From Takakia lepidozioides (Eukaryota > Streptophyta > Takakiopsida > Takakiales > Takakiaceae): a stretch of DNA of 64,000 nt. Made by a program: the position numbers and the translations under genes. The DNA is taken from contig CM060731.1 of NCBI GenBank assembly GCA_030704615.1, positions 30,068,001-30,132,000 on the forward strand. Direction: 5' to 3'. Positions 32,017 through 43,904 of the stretch are shown here, piece by piece; position 1 is the stretch's first letter, and each line of letters starts with the position of its first letter. A model generated the notes under the pieces. That model had not been told where the DNA came from, did not search any database, and worked only from the letters and a program-made list of their open reading frames with translations.

Positions 32017-32597
32017 TCACCAAGTCGACGGAACTTCGATAGCCCTCAAAACAAGCTCATTACTGATGCGGCACCTTGAGGTAAACTGCAATGCGGTCGA
32101 TCTGGTGCCCTTGGTGGAGCTGACGACAATGTCATGCCCATCAATCATACCACCATCATACATCAACAAGGTCACTGTGGGCCTCCTGTGCCCGTGCGAT
32201 TCGTCTTCGCAACTCAGCCGAATGTCTCCATACACTGGAAAAGCGGAGTGAACTCCACGAATATAGTTTTCCCCGGTGCCGTCCTCCCTGGTCCACTGGA
32301 AGCAGTTCCAGCGCCAAAGTGAGGCCATGCGTGATCTGTCCGGCATCCCATTCCACCTTGGTATATCGAGGTCAACAATTTTCAGGACCCACGGACCGCA
32401 TTGACCCTCGCCCTCACCTCGCTCAAAGCGGTAATAGCCCTCCAAATACTCCATTGCGCGCAAAGACTCCCGCTTGATTCCAGATGCGTCTGTGAAAAGT
32501 GAAAGCCAGACAATGATGTCTCCTGATTCTGGTTTGAACATAGCATAATCGTGGCCATGATAAGGGCAGTCAGCAGGATTTCGGCGGCACGGCATCC
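32017..32597 (-). CDS. Unknown gene exon, DCPY family member A
   Basis: The open frame begins after a likely acceptor (CTTTTCAG at 32598) with GMPCRRNPADCPYHGHDYAM and runs to a stop at 32017. Visible traits are a Cys/His cluster near the start, many aromatic residues (DIIVWLSLF, WRWNCFQW), FERGEGEG and a basic C-terminus. It is paralogous to the plus-strand frame at 33151-33430 (shared MPC.RN..DCPY, SGDI(I/V)(V/I)W, EYL.G.Y.FERG). No signal peptide is seen and I recognise no family. The upstream exon was not found. The function is unknown. Confidence 0.5.
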
Positions 32598-33150
32598 CTG
32601 AAAAGGAGTAGCGCAGTATGCTCAATGACAGCAGCTCCCGGATGGAGGAGGTAGTAGCGCGGTGGCTGGAAGAAATTCAAGCAAACGCTGCAATTCCTCA
32701 CAAACACTCCAGGGCACATTTAAATATCCCCCCGACAGGAACATGCATGGATGAAGATTGGCTCATCCATGGATGTAGCCGTTTCAGTTTCCTTCCCTGC
32801 CATACAAACTATGGGCAGTAAGTGCCACGTGGGCCTATAGCCACTCGAGACGACGAAGTCCATCCCCCCTTCGATGTAAATACGGCGCCGAATTTCCATC
32901 CGGGGGATGGACTTCGGTGGCAGATTTCAAACTATACCCTGTGGATGAGAAAGAGGTATCGGTTTATCCACCGCTGGCTTGTTGAACACGTTACACGATG
33001 ATTGGTGGGTACTTGTGACCCAGATGGTCCATTATTGGAGCCCGCACCGCTCTTCCGCTTCTCATCATTTCGAAAATCTAAGGGCTTCGTTGCTGTCCGC
33101 AAGGTGATTGTCATCGGCATCAAAGACGTCCTCAGGTCCTCCTTTGCAAG
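32598..33150. other. Region between the two DCPY-family genes
   Basis: It probably holds upstream exons or promoters of both genes. A diverged palindrome (AAATACGGCGCCGAATTT) lies at about 32878-32895. The frame open at 33002-33150 (FRFSSFRKSKGFVAVRK) may be an upstream exon or intron of member B. Confidence 0.35.
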
Positions 33151-33430
33151 GATGCCGTGCTTCCGGAACCGGGACGACTGCCCTTATGGAGACAATTATG
33201 CAATGTATTCGGCCACATCGGGAGACATCGTTATCTGGTACACAGATTACACAGAAGATACTGGTTCGAATGTGGAAACATTGTCCGCTTTTGAGTATCT
33301 CCCAGGCCAGTACGCCTTCGAGCGGGGTGACGATCTTGGTCTGAGGAGTCCCAGCTTCCGTGCCATTGCCGGTGTCATGAAGGAGTGCGACGCTCCTGTG
33401 TCCACCAACAACGACACGTTAGTTCCGGGG
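33151..33430 (+). pseudogene. DCPY family member B, truncated by gypsy copy 2
   Basis: After a likely acceptor (TTTGCAAG) the frame reads MPCFRNRDDCPYGDNYAM and follows member A for about 80 residues (DIVIWYTDY, EYLPGQYAFERG). At 33431 it runs into the 3' LTR remnant of gypsy copy 2 and ends with a stop at 33464-33466 in LTR sequence. It lies on the opposite strand to member A, pointing away from it. Truncation is clear; function is unknown. Confidence 0.5.
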
Positions 33431-33672
33431 GGGCTGTGTCGGCTGTGTCTGCTGTGGCGACTGTAACGGGCTGTGTTGGCTGTGTCGGCTGTGATGACTG
33501 TAACGGGCTGTGTTGGCTGTGTCGGCTGTGACTACTGTGACGGGTTGTGTAACCCCCCTCTATAGTGCGCTGCTGTCACCCCTAAGGCTCCTGTTGGTCT
33601 CAGTCTGTGCAAAAATTAAGGGTACCTTACAGATCCCGTTTAAGTGTCTAAGTCCCAGACAGTCCTCTAACA
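33431..33672 (-). repeat. Truncated 3' LTR of gypsy copy 2
   Basis: Only the terminal ~240 bp remain, including part of the GGCTGTG array; ends CTCTAACA next to the polypurine tract at 33673-33690. Confidence 0.85.
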
Positions 33673-33710
33673 TTACCTTTTCCCCCCTCAAAAAGCCGTG
33701 TCCTCACGGT

Positions 33711-35188
33711 TTACTGATTTCGATTAGCAAACCCTTGTGAGTGAGCACCTTTTTGACGTTGAGAGTTTCTTGGTGGACTGTGTGTACGAGCCCTAGGTCT
33801 GTCTCTGGTTGACGGAGATGGTTGGTCACTACCTGGATAAGTGAGTCCCTTTGGAGGCTGATATCGAGGTAACCTTTCCGGCATAGGAGACCCCCGTCGC
33901 TTCTTCTCCGCCATCTGAATTGCATAGTCTTCTCCCATGTCAAAAGAATTCGGTGAAGAAACAGTTGTATCAGAATCCTCATCGCCTCTCAAGTGTTTTA
34001 ATTTTCGAACTTTTTGTGGAATCATCTGGGGCATACAATGCTGTCCTACCATGTCTGGAAGTTTATATTTTACAACTTGGTGTAACCGCTGAACAGCAAA
34101 ATTGGTGTAGACACTGAGCTCCTTGTCTGTCCAGGTGAGTGGGGTACCAATTACTGGTGCAACGTGCAAGTATTTCCATGCCACATGTCCCTTATAGAAT
34201 ATATCATCAATGCCGAATTTCTGTGTTGACAAATTGTTCTAAGCCGCTTGAAACCATGAACGAATTTGAGAATCCTTTTGCATCATAGCTTTTGCGTCAT
34301 ATAGGTACATATGAGGTGGCACCGAAGGTAATACCCAATGGTCCCCATTGGAATAACTGAGAAAGCGTGCTTGCATCTTTTGTTGCTCAATGTGATAACG
34401 TACTAGAAAACAAGCAGCGTAGTATAACCCGCATCCCATGACAATACTTGCTACCTCCTTGGTCTTGGTATAAATGAGTCCATGTACAACCTGGAAAGCA
34501 ATCAATTCCCTCAACATGGTACCTGCCTCGTGCCAGTATTGTGCAAAGTGATGATCTTCAATATGTCGATTGTTCGGAAGAACTTTAGTTCTAGTTGCCA
34601 CTGGCAGCGAGATGCGCATGATTTGGTAGTAATGTGCGAATGACTGCGGAGGACTAAATTCTTTCCAAGCCAAATCCAACATGATGGGAATTTGGTTGAA
34701 GGCATAATCATAGCCCTACTGTACTCCCTTGCAGCTGGAGTTTTAGGTGGGTTAAAAGCTGCATTGCCCCATACCTCAGGCTGTGGTGGCTGTGATGTGG
34801 TTGTAGTAACCACAGGTTCAGCTACTGGTACAGTGACTTGTTGTGGTGGTGGTGGTACTGGCTCTTGTATCATTGGCATCTCCTGCACCTCATGTGAAGA
34901 CTGAAAAGCCAAAGTTCTGGCTTGTAAATAAGAAGCCATTAGCTGTTCCTGAGGGTTATAGACTCTTTTGTCGATGTTTGAAGTGAGGTCCTCCACTTGA
35001 GTCTGCAGTCCGTCTACATCCTCTTGTAACTCTGCTATCCTACTATAGACATTGTCTATAGTAGTTGTGGTAATGTTCTGCACCTGCAGCCTGAGCTCAT
35101 TCATCTCGCTTTGGGTGAGCTTTTGTGGTGCTTTGCCCTCTACTGGCCCTTGTGCTAACCAGACCTGCATAAGGCTGTTATCCACCAA
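33711..35188 (-). pseudogene. Distal part of the post-integrase extension, gypsy copy 2
   Basis: Three frames (35188-34511, 34682-34239, 34232-33711) continue the 915-residue frame after single-base shifts. They include a short coiled-coil (ELRLQVQNITTTTIDNVYSR), a Pro/Val-rich segment, a helical part (FQVVHGLIYTKTKEVASIV) and a basic C-terminal tail (KKRRGSPMPERLPRYQPP). The same order is seen in copy 1. No domain is recognised. Confidence 0.75.
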
Positions 35189-37925
35189 GTTTGCTTGTGG
35201 TTCCCCTGAGAGTTTGCTCCTCTCTTAGCTTGTACAATTCCAACTGCTGTTGTAAAGCCTCCATGCGCTTCGCCTGAGGTTCAACCAACTTCGCATAGGC
35301 AACAGCCAGATTATTAGCTTCCCTCCAAGCCTTGTTATTGACCGCGATGTCATTTCTATTGGCCATGATTGTTTGGTGCAACTCCACGATGTGCTTCTCT
35401 TGATCAGCTTCAACCTGCCTGTATTGCTTGAAAGCATCTTCATTGCGACAGATTGTATTCTTCATATCGACAATGAGTTTCAATTGCTCAACATTCTCCT
35501 CTTCTGCCTTCGTACATTTTTCCGCTTGACTGTTTATTTCTTTTGTAGATTGTTCAAGCATAGTTGTGAATGTAGCACATTGTATCGCCATCCTGTCATG
35601 CACTATCTGCAACTCCGTATGTAGTGCATTCACTTCTTGCAACTTGCTTTCATGCTGCACCTGCATTTGGTAGAGCTGTTGCTTATGTGCTTCGTGCAAC
35701 TGGTCTTGCGCGAGGCCTGCCTCAATCAATTGTTCCTTGGCCAATTGCAAAGCCGCTTCTGTATTTCCCAAGTCCTGCTGCATCTTGAGAGTGACCTCTT
35801 CATCGACCTTGTTTGCACACTCAGTGGCTAGTCGAGCCTCGAACTCCTTCCTGAGTTCCTCTCTCAAGGCTGTCAATTGGGTAGTTGGAACATGGGATTT
35901 GACATAAGTCCCCAACAAATTAAGTGTCCTGCCTATGGAACTCATCAGCATTGCCTGTTGAGGGTCATCATGGTGAGGTTGCTGCTGTTCCTCCTGATCT
36001 TCAACAGTGTGATGTCTCACGAACCATTCAGGCCATTGTCCCACCGGATTTTCTTCCTGAACTACTTCATCTATCACCGGTGCTACAGTGTCATGACCTT
36101 CCGCCTGTGGTACCTCCGACACAGGTGTGTGTATTATATGCACCTCAGGATTTCCCTTGGGCAACTGTTGCACCTCTGGGATCTCTGTCTCCTTGACCAG
36201 ACCAGAATATTCATAGAGAAGGTCCCCCTTCTCCATTTCTGCCACTATCTGTTCTGTAGTTGGAATATCTAACCCTTCTCTTTCCAAATCAATTATTTCT
36301 GGTTGAGCTGCATGGATAACTTGTGACCTTGTGACAAGTCGTTCAGCTGGCTGTGATGGTTGTGATACAGAAGTAACTTCCTCCTCCCTCTCTGAAGGTC
36401 CTGCTTCCAGTAATAGCATTTCTCTGTGCTGCTGTGCCCCTTCCTGCACATGAGCTTGGGAAACATTATCATGCGGAATCCGTGAAGCCAGTGGATCCGC
36501 CACTACAGTCTTTCCCCGTCTCTGCCTCTTAGTCTCGGGTTGCCCTGCTAGTCCACCCTCACTGTGTGAAGAGCCTTGCTCTTCCATTGCAGTGGTTTCT
36601 GGCTCAAACACTCCCATTTCCTTTCTTTCTTGCGCATCAAGTATGCCAGAATCAAGGATTATTTGAGCAATGATTGGGCCAGACACTATGATAGGAGACT
36701 TTGCGGTAGTACCTTGTAATCTTTTCATCTCCTCCACCAGTGCGTTGTACATTATGTCCGCCCATTGTACCTCTTGTCCCTTCAGGCCTTTGAGTATTTC
36801 CTCCGTGAAGGATCTGCTCAAATACTGTTGGTTCTGTTTCATGGCAATCAGAACGTTCAATACCTGGCCTACCTCTTTTAGCCCTGGGTACACAGCCTTG
36901 GTACAAGCATAACCCTGAGTTTTAAAGAAACTCCCTTCTTGGAATAAGTCCCCTATTTGCAGTCTTGCCCTGTGTTCCTCCACATGCACCTGACCTGCTG
37001 GCAATCGAAACAATTGCTGGAGGTATAGGGGAGTAATCATCAATTCAACTCCCTTCACCGTTGTTGTTCCTGTCCTTGGCTCAAAGTTCTGCAAAAATTG
37101 TAACATGTACTGTCTATGGTGTAATGTCCAATCTAGGCTTTGCAATCCTTGCAATCTCAGCTCCTCCAGTATCTGTATCGCCTGTGGGGTAGCAATCGTT
37201 TGTTTCTGCAGAATTGTGGTGCTCTTCACCCTGATTTCCTCCATTCCTCTCACTCTCTTCATTTTAGACTCACAGAACTGTTTTGGCTGTAACAACTGCA
37301 GGAATGCCTGTAGTGCACAAAGCATAAACGTATGGTTGCCGCAGAAAGCTATGGGTAATTTCTTGTAAGCCTGCGGGGCTTGCAAGCATCGCTCAAGAGA
37401 AAAGCTCCGCTCTGTCCTTTCGTGTCTATGCCACTGCGTAAGTAATATTGCGAGCGTATAGTCTGTTAGTTCCTCCATAGTTTCCAAGCTATAGCATTGA
37501 TGGTCTGTCCCGTCGAGACGCCCGTTACTCAGAACGACGCCGCCTCTTGCGCTCAATTTCCCTCCATTTTCTTGATCCTTTCTCTGGTTTTCTATTGGCT
37601 GTATCCGCTGTGACTGGATTTTAGATTTTATTTTCTTTAGTGGACTTTCCCTGCTGGATAGTCCACTAGGATCACACATGTGACAAGAATTTCGCTTTTC
37701 TGTACTTGCCGTTCGTTCCGTTTCCCTTTTTCCGTATTCATTAATGGGCCCGCCTTTTATCCCTTTTGACGGCCGTTCTTGTCCTCTTTCTTTATGACAC
37801 CTGTTCTTGCACTTCCTTCTCAGCTGTGTGTCGCGCCCTGACCTCCACGTGTCTATTTTTAAACTAATTTCCGTTTTCTCTTCCGTCAGCCATTTTCCTG
37901 AAGTTATTATGCGTCCACCTGTCAC
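35178..37925 (-). CDS. Post-integrase extension ORF (915 aa), gypsy copy 2
   Basis: A long open frame after the integrase repeats. A basic region comes first (RRKCKNRCHKERGQERP), then a helical domain of about 250 residues (HRHERTERSFSLERCLQAPQ through ELMITPLYLQQLFRLPAG and FKTQGYACTKAVYPGLKEVG), an acidic/Gln-rich linker, and a coiled-coil of about 250 residues (ATECANKVDEEVTLKMQQDL to the C-terminus). In copy 1 the equivalent start is fused in frame to integrase, so a continuous polyprotein or recoding is likely. Extra ORFs after integrase occur in Tat-lineage gypsy elements; I see no clear counterpart of their known domains. The ELMITPLYLQQLFRLP helix loosely recalls plant mobile-domain proteins (weak). 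Confidence 0.7.
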   Translation of the reverse strand: MTGGRIITSGKWLTEEKTEISLKIDTWRSGRDTQLRRKCKNRCHKERGQERPSKGIKGGPINEYGKRETERTASTEKRNSCHMCDPSGLSSRESPLKKIKSKIQSQRIQPIENQRKDQENGGKLSARGGVVLSNGRLDGTDHQCYSLETMEELTDYTLAILLTQWHRHERTERSFSLERCLQAPQAYKKLPIAFCGNHTFMLCALQAFLQLLQPKQFCESKMKRVRGMEEIRVKSTTILQKQTIATPQAIQILEELRLQGLQSLDWTLHHRQYMLQFLQNFEPRTGTTTVKGVELMITPLYLQQLFRLPAGQVHVEEHRARLQIGDLFQEGSFFKTQGYACTKAVYPGLKEVGQVLNVLIAMKQNQQYLSRSFTEEILKGLKGQEVQWADIMYNALVEEMKRLQGTTAKSPIIVSGPIIAQIILDSGILDAQERKEMGVFEPETTAMEEQGSSHSEGGLAGQPETKRQRRGKTVVADPLASRIPHDNVSQAHVQEGAQQHREMLLLEAGPSEREEEVTSVSQPSQPAERLVTRSQVIHAAQPEIIDLEREGLDIPTTEQIVAEMEKGDLLYEYSGLVKETEIPEVQQLPKGNPEVHIIHTPVSEVPQAEGHDTVAPVIDEVVQEENPVGQWPEWFVRHHTVEDQEEQQQPHHDDPQQAMLMSSIGRTLNLLGTYVKSHVPTTQLTALREELRKEFEARLATECANKVDEEVTLKMQQDLGNTEAALQLAKEQLIEAGLAQDQLHEAHKQQLYQMQVQHESKLQEVNALHTELQIVHDRMAIQCATFTTMLEQSTKEINSQAEKCTKAEEENVEQLKLIVDMKNTICRNEDAFKQYRQVEADQEKHIVELHQTIMANRNDIAVNNKAWREANNLAVAYAKLVEPQAKRMEALQQQLELYKLREEQTLRGTTSKLGG

Positions 37926-37954
37926 TGATTCTATGGATCGTGTAACCCTAGTAG

Positions 37955-38160
37955 GCTGTGTTGAGCTGTGTCATACTGTGTTACGTTGTGATAGGCTGTG
38001 ATGCACTGTGGTAAGCTGTGATAGGCTGTGACACGATGTGGTAGGTTGTGATAGGCTGTGTTGCGCCGTGCTGGGCTGTGATAGGCTGTGTCACGTTGTG
38101 ATGGGTTGTGATAGGTTGTGCTTTGCCTTGATGGGCTGTGATAGGCTGTGTCACGTTTGT
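37955..38160 (-). repeat. Diverged TAYHSP-type repeat tract, gypsy copy 2
   Basis: Same place as 19410-19610 but with altered units (QPITAYH, DTAYHSPARR in alternate frames). The number and sequence of units differ between copies, so the tract is evolving quickly. Confidence 0.75.
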
Positions 38161-39261
38161 TTTTCCCGCCCTGGTCATATATGCTCGGCCTAGCGACAAG
38201 TGCTCCATACTCCGTTCGTAACACTGGTGCAGCCCGTGACTGCTCTTGCGGTTCAACATGCAAATCATGCTGCAAGGGTTTGTCATGGATACCACTGTAC
38301 CCTTCAACTTATTGGCATTGACTCTTCCCAGCATTTCTTTGTTAATGGTTTGTAACATGGCGGTGTTGTTATCATACATCTTTTGTATGACATAAGGTCC
38401 TTTCCATGGTGATTTAAGCTTAGAAGCTTGAATCTTTCCTTTCTTCTGCAACCATAGAACCAAATCCCCCGTCTTAAAAGTCTTTAACTTGCCTTCATCA
38501 AACTGTTCCTTTCTCTTCATCTGAATTCTGGTCATATTATCAGCTGCATCAGCACGTACTTCTTCCACATGGTATAATTCATGTTTCCTGACCTTGATGG
38601 AGTCTTGCAATTCCATTCTCTTTCCCCACTCCGTTCTCATGGTAGGTAACAGGAATTCCACTGGAAGTAAGGCTTCCATACCATAAACTAATTGGAATGG
38701 TGTATACTTAGTGGTGACTTTATATGAAGTCCTGTATGACCACAAAGCTGTCAGCAGCTTTGTATCCCAATCCGTTCTGTTTGCATTGACTATCTTAGCC
38801 AAGATAGTACATAGTATTTTGTTGGTAGCCTCTGCCTGCCCATTACCCTGTGGGTAATATGTTGTACTTTTTCTATGCACAATCATGAACTCTTTAGTCA
38901 ACAACTCAATGGTCTCATTCATGAAGTGACTTCCCTGATCACTGATAAATTCTAAGGGACAGCCAAATCGTGTAAGTATGTTCTCGTACAGGAACCTTGC
39001 TGTGGACTTGGCTGTGTTGTCCCTCAAAGCTTTAGCTTCCACCCACTTTGTAGTATAATCAGTGGCTGTAATTATGTACCTGTTTCGTGTATTCTTGGAT
39101 GGTGGGTTAATTGGTCCAACAAAGTCTAGTCCCCATTTCTGAAATGGTTCCGTAGGCATTGTAGGATGCAAGGCCATCCTTCCAGATCTCTGCAAAGGTC
39201 CTAGCCTCTGACATTCATCACACTTCTGACAATACTCGTGTACATCTTTGAAGTAGGTCAC
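37981..39261 (-). pseudogene. Integrase of gypsy copy 2
   Basis: The frame covers CQKCDECQRLG, the DDE core (WGLDFVGP, FISDQGSHF, GNGQAEATN) and the C-terminal FKTGDLVLWLQKKGK. The HHCC start is in the frame at 39503-39258, separated by a small deletion near 39255 (the ..LFKDVHEY region of copy 1). The end runs out of frame into the repeat tract. Confidence 0.85.
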
Positions 39262-40530
39262 CAGTATCCTGCGAGTAGTATCTTCCTACTGGTAGTCTCT
39301 TCTCCAAAATGACCTCCAGCCACTCCTTTATGAACTTCCGTCAAAACTTTATTGACTTCATGGTGGTACAAGCATCGTTTTAGTACTCCATCAGGTCCTA
39401 GCTTATACATTCTGCTTCCTACCATAGTATAAGGTAAAGCTTTGATAGCGATTCTCTTCTCTCTGCTCCTTACCATAACTAGGTGGGCACTGACCATGAG
39501 CAAGGTAGTATCTGATTGGCCACTGCCAATCTAACCAGTCATCCGCACTTCCCTGCACCTCCACTGCAAAGAGACTCGCATCTGGTAATTGATCATCTAT
39601 TCCTGTGGCTGGTTCTCCTGTTGACAATCGTGACAAATGATCCGCCACAAGATGCAGTCTCCCAGGCTTGTAAACAACCTCGAACTCAAACTCGTGCAAG
39701 ATTATCAACCATCTTGCTATTCTTCCGCTTATCAGAGGTTTGTTTACCAGGTATATCAGAGCCTGGTGATCCACATAGAACATAAACTTCTTGCCCAACA
39801 GGTAATGCCTGAATTTCTTCACTGCATAGATCATTGCCAATGCTTCTCTTTCCGTTGTGCTATAGTTCCTTTCAGCACTGTTCATCAACCGGCTAGCATA
39901 GTACACAGGTGAATCTATATTCCCTGTAACATTTTGGGCTAACACCGCTCCCAACGCTTCTCCTGATGCATCGCAGTGAACATGGAATACTACATGCCAG
40001 TGAGGGTTAATCAGCACAGGTGTAGTTGTTACTGACAGTGTAAGTTCCTCAAACGCCTGTTGACATTCAGCTGTCCAGGCAAACACTGCATCTTTCTTCA
40101 GTAGTTTGCTCAATGGTGCTGCTATTTGTGCATACCTTTTGACAAATCTCCTGTAATAACTGGTTTGCCCAAGGAATCTCCGTAGACTTTTAACATTCAC
40201 TGGTGGTGGAGAGGCTTTAATGGACTCTGTCTTTCTGGGATCCACAAGGAGTCCCTTCTTACACACAATGTGTCCCAGAAGCACCCCTGAGTTCACACAG
40301 AAAGTACACTTCTCTGGATTCAGGCCCAGACCTCTCATCCTGCATCTGGCCAAACATAACTCCAATTTATGCAAGTGCTCATTCTTAGAGCTGTACACAC
40401 TGAAATCATCCAAGAATACCTGCATGAAATCATCCAGATACTCATAAAAAGATTCACTTATCACTCTCTGAAAGGTCGCTGGTGCATTACAAAGTCCAAA
40501 GGGCATGACTTTGTATGCATAAGCCCCCAT
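39258..40530 (-). pseudogene. RT C-terminal half and RNase H of gypsy copy 2
   Basis: Open from 40530 to 39403 with PFGLCNAPATFQ, VFLDDF and RNase H FHVHCDASGEALGAVL reading through the site broken in copy 1 (MNSAERNYSTTEREALAM). A shift near 39465 moves to the frame ending at 39258, which holds the integrase zinc-domain histidines. Confidence 0.85.
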
Positions 40531-42001
40531 CTGTGATGAAAGCTGTTTTCCCTTGGTCTTCTTCTACCACTTGCACTTGATTATAACCACTGAAGCCATC
40601 CATGAATGAGTACATCTCATGGCCTGCCACAGTGTCTAATACTACTTCTGTGAATGGCAAAGGGAAAGGATCTTTCTTTGTACAAGCATTCAGCTTCTTA
40701 TAGTTCACACATACTCTTAGTTTGCCATTCTTCTTGGGAACTATAACAATGGGTGACAACCAAGTTGTATACTCTATTGGGTATATAAACTTAGCCTCAG
40801 CCAACTTCTTTATCTCTTCTCCAACCTTCTGTGCGTAGTTGGGATTCATTCTGTACCTCGCCTGCTTGATTGGTACTGACCCTGGTTCCAGTTCAATCTT
40901 ATGCTGACAAACTTCAGGTGGTATCCCTTTTAGATCCTCATAGCTCCAAGCAAATACATCTCTGTATTTGATGAACAAGCTTTTAGCTTCTTCGAAGAAT
41001 TCCGGCTCCAAATCAGCTCCTACTTTCACCATCCTCGGTTCCTCTTTAGTGCCCACATTCACTTCCCTCACCTGCTCATCAGCTGTGATTGTCCAACCAG
41101 TCACCACTTCATCCTGTAAGCTCACAGTGGCAGGTTCTTCTAGGATTTCTATTTCTCCTTCTCTTTCTTCATAGAAATGTGATGGGTAAATGCTGGTTTC
41201 CTCTTCAGTTGGTGTTGCTGTCACTACACCACAGCAGATACCTCTCAAACAACTTAGGCTTTCCAGCCGCATCTCTGCAACCTGCTCCCACTCTCGGTGT
41301 GCAGCAAATAAGGTAGCTTCCTGCTCCTCATCCAGTCCTCCTTTCCAGTCATACTCTCTGACTCCTCGAGGTCTTCTTGTAGCAGGTAATCTACTAGATT
41401 TCTTTGTGGTAATTTGTATCTCGTGTATCCCATTATGCACGGTTAGTAACTGAGAATTCCAGTCATGGAATACCCTGGTCTGTTTCAGCCACGGACGTCC
41501 CAATAATAAGGAGTAAGCCTCCATGACTTCATCCATTTCCAACACAGTTACTGTGATCATAAAGATCATCTTCTGTATCTGTATCTTAACTCCTCTTATT
41601 AATCCCAATGGCTGTACACTTCTTTGATCTGCCATTGTTACTGTAAATGGGGCTGGTTTCATGTTACTTAGACCAAGCTTCTTCCTTAATTGGTCTGTCA
41701 TGATATTTACTCCAGAACCACCATCTATCAGTACATCAGTTAGTTCTGTGCTTCCAATTCTCAATTGGATTACTGGCATAGAATCATCAAAGTCCATGAC
41801 TGTTTCTCGCCCTTCCGGCTTCACATTATAACTGGTCACCTTGCTGTTCAGGTCTGTGTTTCCTGTCTCCTGGGCAATTCGATTGATTGCTTGATACAGC
41901 CTGTGCCTACAATAAGGTGCCACAGCTAATAGCTGTCCAATGGTAATTTCTGCTTTGGTCTGGCATATTACTTCAGCCAAAGTCTCTTCATTACTTTGCA
42001 T
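40487..42001 (-). pseudogene. Protease and N-terminal RT of gypsy copy 2
   Basis: Contains VLIDGGSGVNIMTD (protease) and RT motifs up to DGFSGYNQVQVVEEDQGKT. The frame is then lost near 40530, where copy 1 has extra bases. Several substitutions differ from copy 1. Confidence 0.85.
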
Positions 42002-43134
42002 GTCTGCATCTTCTTTCTTCCTTTCTTCCTCACTCCTTCTTTTTCTCCATCAGAATCAGAGGAATCTGCCACAGGAATATCAGTACTCTTTTGCATTTCC
42101 CTTATAGTATCTGCCACTTCCTTGTGCAGTTCCTTCTCATCTTTCCAAGTCTCTTCATCTTCAGGCATATCATTGCCACTTCCAGTCTCATCTTCTTCCT
42201 CTTCTACTGGAGGTATTAGTTTGGCTTTACTTCTTGTTACTATCATTGTACTTACTTCTGGTACAACACATGGCCTAACCATGTGAGCTGCCACCACTGG
42301 GCCCTCATTCACATGAGCTCTCATCTCATTCTGGTGTCTTATCCAGAATGAACAGGCTGCCTTGCGATGTCCTGGCTGATTACAATAGTAACATAGCTCT
42401 TCACCATTGGGTCCTCGCCCTTGGTCTGTTCTTGGATTATTTCTATAATCCTGATTCCCGGGCTGGTAATTCCCCCTTGGATTACCCTGATAGTTGCCTC
42501 TGGAATTTCCTTGGTAATTCCCTCTTGAATTACCTCTCCCTTCCATGCCATTGTTATAACCACCAGACCTACCATAGTGGTCCTGATCATTGTTTCTTCT
42601 TGGCTGGGGCTGCACCTGATGCACCCTTACTTGCCTAAATTCTCTTGCAGCTGTCCTTCTGTTGTAGTAACAATTCTCAGTAGAATGGTTATCCATTTTA
42701 CAGATAGTACAGTGTTTCTCCTTCATGTGGCATTCTGTGGTGGTATGGCCTTCATTCTGGCACTTTGCACACCATACACCCTTCCTCCAATGTGTTGCAG
42801 GCTCTGTGGCATACTTCTTCAAGATTTCTTCCAATTTTTTTCCATAGTTATCCCTCTTCAATTTCTCCTTTCTCTTACTCTTTCTTTTTAGTTCTTGCTC
42901 TTCTTCTTCATTTGACTCATCCTCAGAGTCCTCATCTTCCTTTTTCTCTCTCCTGAGCATTCCCAATTGCTCAATTCTGTTTGCAGTTTCAAATGCCTCC
43001 TCCACTGTATTATGGGGTAACATATCCACTTTCTTTTGCAACTCTGATCTTAGTCCACTCACAAACCAAGTCTTCTGTAAACCGGGTGCTGGTACTGCAG
43101 CCAGCTTTTTCATCATCAATTCCATCTTCTCCAT
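41968..43134 (-). pseudogene. Gag C-terminus and three zinc knuckles of gypsy copy 2
   Basis: The frame shows all three knuckles in a row: CAKCQNEGHTTTEC, CTICKMDNHSTENC and CYYCNQPGHRKAAC, each CX2CX4HX4C. An acidic linker follows and a frameshift near 42035 ends the frame. Three knuckles is more than the one or two usual for gypsy Gag. Confidence 0.85.
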
Positions 43135-43253
43135 ATACTCTTCAACAGTTTCATGCTTCTTCTGCTTCAGCTGTTGTAAACTTCCATACTCTTCATCCTC
43201 AGTTTTACTTGTCCTGAACCTATTTCAAAATGCTGTATTCAAGCCATTCCAGG

Positions 43254-43904
43254 TTAGGAAATGATTATCAGGGAATCTGCATACCATTCACTTGCTTTCT
43301 TGATAAGTGAACAAGGAAACAGTCTCATCTTGGCATCATCGCCATTCTCATTGTTCACTATACACATGTGCTCAAATTGGCTAATGTGTACATCGGGATC
43401 CCCTTTTCCTGAATATATTGGAAAGGGTGGTTTTGCCCGTGTTGGTTGTAACGCCATCTGTGGCCCTACCTTCTGCCCACTGACAGGTGCTGGCACCCTT
43501 GCTGGTGCTGGTCCTTTTGGACCTGTTGTTTTTGTGGTGGATCTTCCACCAAGTGGTGGCCCTTGAGCACTCCCTGCTTCTGGCCCCACGATATTCACAG
43601 TATTCCCAGCTTCAGTTGCACTACTTCCCACACTCCCTGTCCCCCCAGAGCTAGATCCAGGCAGCCCGCCTGATCCCCCTGAGCCGACACCTTCGTTGGC
43701 CTGTGATCCAAGTGCTCCACTTGATCCAGGTCCAACGGGTTGGGATGTCCTGGTTGTAGTCTCAACCTCAGCTGTTGGGTCTACTTCTTCATATTCTTCC
43801 TCTTCTAATTTCTTCTCTCTGTTTTCATCCTCCAAGTTCTGCCCTTGGGTTTCTTCTTCACTCATGTAACTCAACTGTAATGGTGTTGGAGAGTCTGAAC
43901 TCTC
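43254..43904 (-). pseudogene. Middle of gag, gypsy copy 2, left of nested insertion
   Basis: Gag codons from SSDSPTPLQLSYMSEEE to the Gag core (HISQFEHMCIVNNENGDD). Interrupted on the right by the nested element at 43905. The rest of the N-terminus continues at 52253. Confidence 0.85.
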
